Shown here: positions 7,704-13,828 of the stretch, one piece after another
Numbering within the stretch: position 1 is the stretch's first letter
Layout: the number at the start of each line of letters is the position of its first letter
NCBI GenBank assembly: GCA_036381125.1
Contig: DASVDK010000139.1
Location: 1-13,828, forward strand
Origin: DASVDK01 sp036381125 [NCBI: Thermodesulfobacteriota bacterium]
GTDB taxonomy: Bacteria; DASVDK01
DNA: 13,828 bases
Reading direction: 5' to 3'
Program-made: the position numbers and the translations under genes
Notes under the pieces: generated by a model
What the model was told of the DNA's origin: nothing
Seen by the model: the letters and a program-made list of their open reading frames with translations, nothing else
Database searches by the model: none

Positions 7704-8762
7704 GTGACGGGGCGGCAGCTTCGGCGCAGCCTGAGGATCGGCATCGAGGACGCGCTGCACAACCTCCGATACCGGGGGGCGAGCCGTCGGATCCTCGTGG
7801 TCCGGCACGCCGCCCGGTACAAGCGCATCTACAACTCGCACTTCCTCGCGTGGGTGCGCGCCCGCGTGCCGGCCGCGGCGCCGCTCTTCGAGCTCCGCCG
7901 GCTCCCGTGCCGCGTCGGCGACTGGCGGCGCTACGCGCTCTTCCTCCCCTGGCTCCAGGATCCCCTGAACCGGTTCGACCCCCGGCTCTATCGCTACGCG
8001 AGGGAGATGGAGCGCCGGTGCGAGGCGCTCGGGATCCCCGTGGTGAACCCGGTCGACGCGCTGTCGCGCTCGGTCAAGTCGGTCGCCTCGGAGATCATGA
8101 GGGCCGCGGGCGTGCGCACGCCGCGCATGGTGCCCATCGCGGACGTCGAGGTGTTCCGGAAGACGCTCGGCGGCCTGGCGCCGCCCGTCATCGTCCGCGA
8201 GGACGACCGCCATCGCGGCGCGTCGTTCCTCGTCGAGCGCCCGGCCGACCTCGATCGCGTGCCGTTCGAGCGGCTCTCCGCCCCGGTCGCCGTCGAGTTC
8301 GTCGACGTCCGCAGCCCCGACGGGCTCTACCGCGCCTATCGCTACCTCGCGATCGGCGACCGCGGCTTCCCCTGCTTCCTCGCCGTGTCACCGTCGTGGG
8401 AGGCGCGCGGCGAGGACGAACCGACGGACACGGCGGTCGAGGAGGAACTCGCGTTCCTGAACGGGGACGACCCGAACCACGACGCCTTGCAGCACGCGCG
8501 ACGCGCGCTCGGCTTCGACATCGTCGCCTTCGACTACAGCTACGACGCGGAGGGGCGGCTCGTCGTCTGGGAGGCGAACCCGTTCCCGACGATCTGGGGA
8601 CAGGACAACTACCTGGCCTACATGCGCTACGCCGACCCGTTCATCGAGCGGATCTACGTCGGCCTGCTCACCTACTACCTCGAGCGCGCCGGCATGGCGG
8701 CGTCGATCCCGATGCCCGTCCGGGGCGCCGGGGCCGCCCTCGACACCCTCTTCGGCGTCTAG
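7704..8762 (+). CDS. ATP-grasp-like protein of unknown substrate, next to polysaccharide genes
   Basis: This 352-residue soluble protein is read from the GTG at 7704. ATP-grasp enzymes join a carboxylate to an amine or thiol through an acyl-phosphate. Seen here: a central stretch SVKSVASEIMRAAGVRTPRMVPIADVE resembling the lead into the ATP-grasp domain, a strand PPVIVREDDRHRGASFLVE in the position of the nucleotide-binding loop, and a C-terminal DIVAFDYSYDAEGRLVVWEANP (about 272-293) that matches the metal-binding DxxxxDGxLxVxExNxxP pattern, with E290 and N292 as likely ligands. The N-terminal third is unassigned. It diverges from the flippase/glycosyltransferase pair across 91 bp. It may modify the glycan or make a building block; the substrate cannot be inferred. 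Confidence 0.65.
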   Translation: MTGRQLRRSLRIGIEDALHNLRYRGASRRILVVRHAARYKRIYNSHFLAWVRARVPAAAPLFELRRLPCRVGDWRRYALFLPWLQDPLNRFDPRLYRYAREMERRCEALGIPVVNPVDALSRSVKSVASEIMRAAGVRTPRMVPIADVEVFRKTLGGLAPPVIVREDDRHRGASFLVERPADLDRVPFERLSAPVAVEFVDVRSPDGLYRAYRYLAIGDRGFPCFLAVSPSWEARGEDEPTDTAVEEELAFLNGDDPNHDALQHARRALGFDIVAFDYSYDAEGRLVVWEANPFPTIWGQDNYLAYMRYADPFIERIYVGLLTYYLERAGMAASIPMPVRGAGAALDTLFGV

Positions 8763-8874
8763 TGCCCGGCTGCACGGGCCGGTGGCGAGACCAACCGGCG
8801 CGCGCCGACCGCCGGCAGACGGTCACGGCGACGCGGTGGACCGGGCAGAGCCGCTCGAGGCGGCAAACGACGCG
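8763..8874. other. Spacer between converging ATP-grasp and mgtE genes
   Basis: I see no gene in it. A weak 5-bp hairpin (GCCCG/CGGGC) follows the ATP-grasp stop directly. The right end runs into a tandem repeat. Confidence 0.4.
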
Positions 8875-8929
8875 TGGAAAATGGAAAGACCTGACCCCAT
8901 GGAAAATGGAAAGACCTGACCCCGTGGAA
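8875..8929. repeat. Two tandem 25-bp repeats plus a partial third (REP/RAYT-like motif)
   Basis: A 24-nt sequence at 8875-8898 recurs without change at 8900-8923, one base apart (period 25). A third start, TGGAA at 8925-8929, ends exactly at the stop codon of mgtE. On the - strand each copy begins GGGGTCAGGTCTTTCC and continues into ATTTTCCA. It is clearly A/T-richer than its surroundings. From memory, GGGGTCAGGTCTT-type motifs flank IS200-like/REP-associated tyrosine transposases in many uncultured bacteria; that link is not shown here, as no transposase is in the window. Confidence 0.85.
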
Positions 8930-10261
8930 CTAGAGGAGCACGCCGCCGAGTATCAGCATCGCCACGGTGAAGTAGATGACGAGGCCGGTCACGTCGACGA
9001 CCGTGGCCACGAAGGGGGCCGAGGCGCTCGCGGGGTCGAAGCCGAGCCGGCGCAGGACGAAGGGGAGCATGGCGCCGGTCATGGTGCCGAAGAGGACGAC
9101 GCCGACGAGGCTCGCCGCCACGGTGAGACCGATCAGGACGTAGTGCTCGCCGTACGCGCGGAAGAGCCACTCCCACGCGAGCACCCGGGCGAGGCCGCCC
9201 AGGCCGAGGATCAGGCCGAGGGCGAGGCCGGAGAACGCCTCGCGCCGGAGCACCCGCCACCAGTTCCGCAGCCGGACCTCTCCCAGCGCCATGGCCCGGA
9301 TCACGAGGGTGGACGCCTGCGACCCGGAGTTGCCGCCGCTGCTGATGATGAGCGGCACGAAGAGGGCGAGCACGACCGCCCGAGCGATCTCGTCCTCGAA
9401 GCCGGCCATGGCGGACGCGGTGAGCATCTCGCCGAGGAAGAGGACCGAGAGCCACCCGGCCCGCTTCCGGAGCAGCTCGGCGAAGCCGACCTCGAGGTAG
9501 GGCGCCTCGAGCGCCTCGGTGCCGCCGATCTTCTGGATGTCCTCGGTCGCCTCCTCCTGCACCACGTCGACGATGTCGTCGACGGTGACGATCCCCTTCA
9601 TGCGGCCGTCGGCGTCGACGACCGGGATGGCGATGAGGTCGTGCTGCGCGAAGAGGCGGCTCACGGCCTCCTGGTCCATCTGCTCGGGGACGGTCACGAC
9701 GTCGGTCCGCATGATGTCGCGGACCTTGCGCTCGGGAGGCGCCGCGAAGAGCTGGTGGAGCGAGGCGACGCCGAGGAGGCGCCGGTCGGCGTCGATGACG
9801 TAGAGGTAGTAGATCGTGCCGAGCTGCTCGCGGACCTGGCGACGGAGGTAGCGGATCGCCTCGTCCACGGTCATCTCGGGGCGCAGGCGGGCGTACCGGG
9901 GGTTCATGAGGCCGCCGGCGGCGTCCTCGGCGTAGGCCAGGAGGGCGGTGACCTCCACGCGGGTGGTCCAGTCGAGCAGGGCCAGGAGCCCGTCCCGATG
10001 CTCGGGGGGGGACGCCTGGATCACGTCGGCCGCATCGTCCGGGGGGACGAGGCGGATCCACGACCGCCGGTCCGACGCCGGAAGGGCGAGCAGCAGCTCG
10101 GCCTGATCGCGCGCGGGCAGGCTCAGGAAGAAGTCCTCGGCCTCGGGGCGCGGCAGGAGCCTGAAGCCCTCGAGCCGCTCCTCGAGGGAGAGGACCGGCC
10201 AGGCGTCGGCCAGCTCGGACGGCCCGATCGGCGCGGCGTCGGGCGAGAGGTCGATCGTCAT
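8930..10261 (-). CDS. mgtE: MgtE-type magnesium transporter
   Basis: This 443-residue inner-membrane Mg2+ channel/transporter is of normal family length. It shows the N-terminal helical MgtE domain (about 1-125; LLALPASDRRSWIRLVPPDDAADVIQ), then paired CBS domains (about 126-250; GGLMNPRYARLRPEMTVDEAI and VRDIMRTDVVTVPEQ, ending GIVTVDDIVDVVQEEATEDIQ). A linker helix and a five-helix membrane domain follow, with the signature IISSGGNSGSQASTLVIRAMALGE (near residue 310) and ATVVDVTG, holding the pore Asp of the family. In known MgtE the N and CBS domains close the pore at high cytosolic Mg2+. The ATG at 10261 is chosen because homologous sequence begins there; upstream codons in frame look non-coding. 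No good ribosome site is visible. It seems to be a single-gene unit. Confidence 0.93.
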   Translation of the reverse strand: MTIDLSPDAAPIGPSELADAWPVLSLEERLEGFRLLPRPEAEDFFLSLPARDQAELLLALPASDRRSWIRLVPPDDAADVIQASPPEHRDGLLALLDWTTRVEVTALLAYAEDAAGGLMNPRYARLRPEMTVDEAIRYLRRQVREQLGTIYYLYVIDADRRLLGVASLHQLFAAPPERKVRDIMRTDVVTVPEQMDQEAVSRLFAQHDLIAIPVVDADGRMKGIVTVDDIVDVVQEEATEDIQKIGGTEALEAPYLEVGFAELLRKRAGWLSVLFLGEMLTASAMAGFEDEIARAVVLALFVPLIISSGGNSGSQASTLVIRAMALGEVRLRNWWRVLRREAFSGLALGLILGLGGLARVLAWEWLFRAYGEHYVLIGLTVAASLVGVVLFGTMTGAMLPFVLRRLGFDPASASAPFVATVVDVTGLVIYFTVAMLILGGVLL

Positions 10262-10331
10262 CGGCGCCCGCCGAACGTGTGACGCCCTGCCATCGCGATC
10301 CCCACCGAACGGCGCGCGCGCGCCTCGTCCC

Positions 10332-10358
10332 GCCGGGGACCGTGGCACGGTCCCCGGC
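10332..10358. terminator. Perfect 12-bp-stem palindrome between aldo/keto reductase end and mgtE start
   Basis: GCCGGGGACCGT and ACGGTCCCCGGC flank the loop GGC. It starts 26 nt after the aldo/keto reductase stop on the - strand, a fitting place for a terminator, but no T-run follows. Its exact symmetry also fits an intergenic palindromic repeat. The 120-nt gap around it (10262-10383) holds nothing else I can name. Confidence 0.55.
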
Positions 10359-10383
10359 AGGTGTCAAGGGCAGATCGGCGGGT

Positions 10384-11382
10384 CTACTGCGCGTGGACGC
10401 GGCGGGGGACGTGGAACCACGCGGCGTCGCACGCGGCGAGCGTCTCGTCGTCGAACGTGAAGCTCGTCGCCGCCAGGGTGGCGTCGAGCTGCTCGGGCCG
10501 GGAGGCGCCGACGATGGCCGACGTGATGCCGGGCTGGCGCAGCACCCAGGCCACGGCTGCCGTCGCCAGGGACTGGCCCCGCCGCTCGAAGAGCGGCCTG
10601 AGGGTCTCCACCACCTCGAACTGCGCGGCCTCCCAGTAGCGCTCCCGGTAGGTCTCCCCCGCCTTGCCGAGCGTGAAGCGGGTGCCCTCCACCGGCGCCT
10701 GTCCCTTCCGGTACTTGCCGGACAGGAAGCCGCCGGCGAGCGGGTTGTAGGCGATCACCCCGATCCCCTCGGCGCGGCAGAGCGGCAGGAGCTCGGCGTC
10801 GGCCTCCCGGTAGAGCAGGTTGTAGCGGGGCTGGAGGCAGTCGAACCGGGCGATGCCGAGGCGGTCGCTCACCCAGAGGGACTTCGCGAGCTGCCAGGCC
10901 TTGAAGTTCGAGCAGCCGGCGTATCGCACCTTTCCGGCCCGGATGAAGTCGTCCATCGCGCGCAGCGTCTCGTCGATGGGCGTCTCGGGGTCCCAGCGGT
11001 GGACCTGGTAGAGGTCCACGTAGTCGGTCCCGAGGCGACGCAGGCTCGCGTCGAGGGCGGCCGTCAGGTGCTTGCGGGAGCTGCCCCGGTCGGTGGGGCG
11101 CGGGCTCATCGGGTCGTGCCCCTTGGTCGCCAGGACGATGTCGTCGCGCCGGCGGCGCTCCCGCAGCCAGCGGCCGACGATCTCCTCCGTCCGGCCGACG
11201 GTCGCGAAGCTGTGGGGCAGCGGGTAGACGTCGGCCGTGTCGAAGAACGTCACGCCGCCGTCGAACGCACGGTCCATGATGCGGAACGAGGTCGCCTCGT
11301 CGCACTGCACGCCGAAGGTCATCGTCCCGAGGCAGATCTCCGATACCTTGAGGCCCGTCCGGCCCATCCTCACCGTCTTCAT
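10384..11382 (-). CDS. Aldo/keto reductase
   Basis: This 332-residue NADPH-dependent oxidoreductase with a TIM-barrel fold should be cytoplasmic. MKTVRMGRTGLKVSEICLGTMTFG is the standard N-terminus of the subgroup that includes YajO/Gpr/Tas-type enzymes. The catalytic tetrad is complete: D48 and Y53 in FFDTADVY, K87 in IVLATK, H128 in YQVH. The C-terminal NADP-binding part includes NPLAGGFLSGKY and SAIVGASRPEQLD. The ATG is supported by AAGGAG (complement of 11387-11392) 4 nt upstream. The open frame extends upstream but only shadows other genes. It is the last gene of a - strand run with livF and the cyclodeaminase-family gene; the physiological substrate is unknown. Confidence 0.93.
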   Translation of the reverse strand: MKTVRMGRTGLKVSEICLGTMTFGVQCDEATSFRIMDRAFDGGVTFFDTADVYPLPHSFATVGRTEEIVGRWLRERRRRDDIVLATKGHDPMSPRPTDRGSSRKHLTAALDASLRRLGTDYVDLYQVHRWDPETPIDETLRAMDDFIRAGKVRYAGCSNFKAWQLAKSLWVSDRLGIARFDCLQPRYNLLYREADAELLPLCRAEGIGVIAYNPLAGGFLSGKYRKGQAPVEGTRFTLGKAGETYRERYWEAAQFEVVETLRPLFERRGQSLATAAVAWVLRQPGITSAIVGASRPEQLDATLAATSFTFDDETLAACDAAWFHVPRRVHAQ

Positions 11383-11386
11383 CAGG

Positions 11387-11392
11387 CTCCTT
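11387..11392 (-). promoter_or_regulatory. Ribosome binding site of the aldo/keto reductase
   Basis: AAGGAG on the - strand with 4 nt to the ATG at 11382. It fixes the start within a much longer open frame. Confidence 0.75.
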
Positions 11393-11408
11393 CGACAGCT
11401 CGCGGTGG

Positions 11409-11687
11409 TCAGTCGAGGTCGGCCGGCGAGAGGCGGCCGGCCGCCGTGAAACGGCCCTCCCGCCGCGGGGTCGGGACGACCGCCTCCCCCGACGCAGGGT
11501 AGACGCCGGTGAGGGCCGAGAGGCTCGACCGGTGCGTCACCGGCACCGGGTCGCCCCCCTCGGGCGGCTCGCCGACGAGACGCCGGACCGCGGCCGCCTG
11601 CTCGGGCTCCCGGTCCAGGTTGCCGAAGCGGGAGTCGAGCGGCGGCCAGGACCCGGCCTGCCCGAAGGCGAGGCGTCGTGCCCGCAC
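11409..11687 (-). pseudogene. C-terminal fragment of a histidine phosphatase-family protein
   Basis: Ninety-two codons from a GTG at 11687, 2 nt past the stop of the cyclodeaminase-family gene, with nearly all third positions G or C as in real genes here. The sequence (LAFGQAGSWPPLDSRFGN, then AAAVRRLVGEPP, then VPVTHRSSLSALTGVYPASGEAVV) matches the C-terminal half of small histidine phosphatases (branch 1), where LVTHQVNITALTGVFPASGE is common. H52 would be the second catalytic His. The N-terminal half with the LRHG nucleophile motif is absent; the space is taken by the upstream gene. There is no good ribosome site. I read it as a remnant left by a deletion or insertion ending at about 11690; a translated short protein is possible but would lack the phosphatase nucleophile. 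Confidence 0.6.
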
Positions 11688-11689
11688 GG

Positions 11690-12694
11690 TCAGAGGGGGA
11701 CCTCGCGACCGACCCCCCGCGCCTCGGCCAGGCGGACGGCGAGCGTGGCGACGGCCAGGTCCTCGATGGCCGCGCCGACCGACTTGAAGAGCAGCACCTC
11801 GTCCGGCCCGCGGCGGCCTTCGGCTCGCCCCGAGACCAGATCGGCGAGGTCGCCGGCGATGTCCTCGCGGCCGAACGCCCCCTCCCCGATGGGGATGAGG
11901 AGGTCGCCCGCCTCCGCCAGCGCACCCTCGTACGTGTCCACGTACACGCGGGCGCGCCGGATCGCCTCCGTGTCGGCCTCCCGCGTCGTGGGCGTGAAGG
12001 CCCCCACCAGGGCGACGAAGGCGCCCGGCTTGAGGGCCACACCGTGCACGACCGGGGTCGGGCTCGTGGTGGCGCCGACGACGATGTCGGCCTCCGCCAC
12101 GGCCGCGTCCGCGTCGGTCGTCGCCTCGACGACGAGCCCCGGGTGCCTGGCGCGCGCCGCGGCGGCGAAGCGCTCCGCGCTGGCAATCGAGCGGGCGACG
12201 ACGACGACGCGGGTAATCGCCCTGATGCCGAGCATCGCCTCGAGGTGGGACGACGCCTGGACGCCGGCTCCGAGGAGCGCCAGGGTCGAGGCGTCGGCGC
12301 GAGCCAGCCGGGTGGCGGCGAGCGCCGAGGCGGCGGCCGTCCGCAGGCCGGTGAGCCACCCCGCCTCCAGGAGCGCGACGGGGCGCCCGGTTGCCGCGTC
12401 CTGAAGCAGGAAGACGGCGTGGATGAGCGGCAGCCCGCGCGCCGGGTTGCCGGGGAAGACCGAGACGACCTTGGCCCCCGAGGCGCCGCCCCCGGCGCCG
12501 CCCGGTCGCTGCACCGCCGGCATGTACAGGATGACGCCGCCGGCCGCCGCGCCGTCGCCCGGCACCGCCACCGGCAGCCGGACCGGCGCGTCCATCCGCC
12601 CCTCGGCCGAGGCGAGGAACGCCGCCTCGAGCGCGTCGAGCGCGGCGCGGGGGGTCAGCAGGCTCTCGAGATCGGCGCGGGAGAGGACCCTCAC
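11690..12694 (-). CDS. Ornithine cyclodeaminase / mu-crystallin family protein
   Basis: This 334-residue cytoplasmic NAD(P)-dependent enzyme uses a GTG start at 12694, giving VRVLSRADLESLLTPRAALDALEAAF, the usual N-terminus. Upstream codons in frame overlap livF and look non-coding. Family marks: AKVVSVFPGN with the substrate-binding Lys (about 75), LEAGWLTGLRTAAASALA with R118/T119, the dinucleotide site LLGAGVQASSHLEAML (about 140-155) and VDTYEGALAEAGDL. Members include ornithine cyclodeaminase, alanine dehydrogenase, ketimine reductases and opine-type synthases; function cannot be fixed from sequence alone. It follows livF by 85 nt with a hairpin in the gap and may act on an amino acid imported by that system. 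Confidence 0.9.
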   Translation of the reverse strand: MRVLSRADLESLLTPRAALDALEAAFLASAEGRMDAPVRLPVAVPGDGAAAGGVILYMPAVQRPGGAGGGASGAKVVSVFPGNPARGLPLIHAVFLLQDAATGRPVALLEAGWLTGLRTAAASALAATRLARADASTLALLGAGVQASSHLEAMLGIRAITRVVVVARSIASAERFAAAARARHPGLVVEATTDADAAVAEADIVVGATTSPTPVVHGVALKPGAFVALVGAFTPTTREADTEAIRRARVYVDTYEGALAEAGDLLIPIGEGAFGREDIAGDLADLVSGRAEGRRGPDEVLLFKSVGAAIEDLAVATLAVRLAEARGVGREVPL

Positions 12695-12721
12695 GACCCG
12701 GCCCTCGCGTCTGCCCGGACC

Positions 12722-12740
12722 GCGCCGGCAACGCCGGCGC
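12722..12740. terminator. Hairpin between livF and the cyclodeaminase-family gene
   Basis: A perfect 8-bp stem, GCGCCGGC / GCCGGCGC with loop AAC, begins 40 nt after the livF stop on the - strand. It may end or attenuate the liv transcript before the next gene. There is no T-tract. Confidence 0.4.
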
Positions 12741-12779
12741 TCCGGCCGGCTCGGGCGAGGAGAGCGGCCGTCGCCACGA

Positions 12780-13487
<708 letters not shown>

Positions 13488-13496
13488 CGGCAGTTT

Positions 13497-13501
13497 CCTC
13501 C
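13497..13501 (-). promoter_or_regulatory. livF: livF Shine-Dalgarno at the end of the tandem repeat array
   Basis: GGAGG on the - strand lies 9 nt before the GTG at 13487. Its first G (13501) is the terminal base of the 125-bp repeat. The 8 nt after CCGTTG read GAGGAAAC here, ACGGAAGC at 13625-13618 and AGGGAGGC at 13750-13743, so the site aligns with repeat sequence. Confidence 0.65.
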
Positions 13502-13828
13502 AACGGCTCGCGGCCGGCGTCCGCTCCGGCCGGGGTGAACCCGGCCTCCGCTCGTCGGCGCGCCTGCGGCGCACCAACCGCCTGAGGCCGCTCGCCTCTG
13601 CGGCGCCTCACGGCGCCGCTTCCGTCAACGGCTCGCGGCCGGCCTCCGCTCCGGCCGGGGTGAACCCGGCCTCCGCTCCTCGGCGGCCCTGCGGGCCGCC
13701 AACCGCCTGAGGCCGCTCGCCTCGGCGGCGCCTCACGGCGCCGCCTCCCTCAACGGCTCGCGGCCGGCCTCCGCTCCGGCCGGGGTGAACCCGGCCTCCG
13801 CTCGTCGGCGCGCCTGCGGCGCGCCAAC
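13501..13828. repeat. Tandem array of a 125-bp hairpin-rich repeat (at least 2.6 copies)
   Basis: Units start at 13501, 13626 and 13751 (each CAACGGCTCGCGG); the third is cut by the window end after 78 nt. Units 1 and 2 differ at 10 of 125 positions with no indels; units 1 and 3 differ at 2 of 78. Each full unit has three hairpins. The first is a 7-bp stem (13528-13546, loop GTGAA) identical in all copies. The second is an 8-bp stem with loop TGC (13557-13575, 13682-13700, 13807-13825). The third is an 8- or 9-bp stem with loop TCAC (13600-13619, 13724-13745). Seven of the 10 differences between units 1 and 2 fall in stem arms or at the stem closing pair. Short open frames through it have no recognisable domain. 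It fills the gap upstream of livF. Confidence 0.92.

Noticed and set aside
4997-10282. A 1761-codon open frame on the + strand, and a 1073-codon one on the - strand (4992-8213)
   Set aside because: Both run across several well-supported genes in other frames and translate to low-complexity Arg/Gly/Pro/Ala-rich sequence with no domain. Stop codons are rare in out-of-phase frames at this GC content.
11409-12731. A single 440-codon protein on the - strand
   Set aside because: Its first part is an antiphase shadow of the cyclodeaminase-family gene. Only the last 92 codons show recognisable, family-like sequence, and these are listed separately as a remnant.
13501-13828. CRISPR array
   Set aside because: The 125-bp units follow each other head to tail with no unique spacers, are far longer than CRISPR repeats, and no cas gene is near.

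Overview
The window is a GC-rich (roughly 70%) bacterial chromosome segment with frequent GTG starts, G/C-saturated third codon positions, several ABC importers and many GC-rich hairpins between genes. This fits an uncultured soil or sediment bacterium. A Rokubacteria/Methylomirabilota-like lineage, or a high-GC proteobacterium, is my guess from style only. There is no rRNA, tRNA or marker gene to settle it.

Region 1 (1-4525, + strand) is a peptide/opine/nickel-type ABC import operon in the order ATPase (5' end cut by the window), solute-binding protein, permease, permease. The permeases overlap by one base. Between the ATPase and the binding protein lies what looks like a decayed N-terminus of a haloacid dehalogenase-like gene. 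Two strong hairpins follow the operon.

Region 2 (4657-8762) is a small surface-polysaccharide locus. On the - strand a multi-pass oligosaccharide flippase-like protein is followed 3 nt later by a family 2 glycosyltransferase. Farther on is an independent 47-residue membrane peptide with an excellent ribosome site. Diverging on the + strand is an ATP-grasp-like protein of unknown substrate.

Region 3 (8763-10358) holds two tandem 25-bp repeats of REP/RAYT-like appearance abutting the stop codon of an MgtE-type magnesium transporter (- strand), and a perfect 12-bp-stem palindrome beyond its start.

Region 4 (10384-13487, - strand) runs livF (branched-chain amino acid importer ATPase), an ornithine cyclodeaminase/mu-crystallin-family gene, a headless C-terminal fragment of a histidine phosphatase-family protein, and an aldo/keto reductase. 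An amino-acid uptake and NAD(P)H-dependent conversion role is plausible but inferred.

Region 5 (13501 to the window end) is a tandem array of a 125-bp unit with at least 2.6 copies. Each unit carries three hairpins. The copies differ mostly inside the stems, with two base pairs swapped on both arms between copies, and the array ends exactly at the livF Shine-Dalgarno. It is the most unusual structure in the window, either a structured RNA/leader element or a palindromic repeat family.
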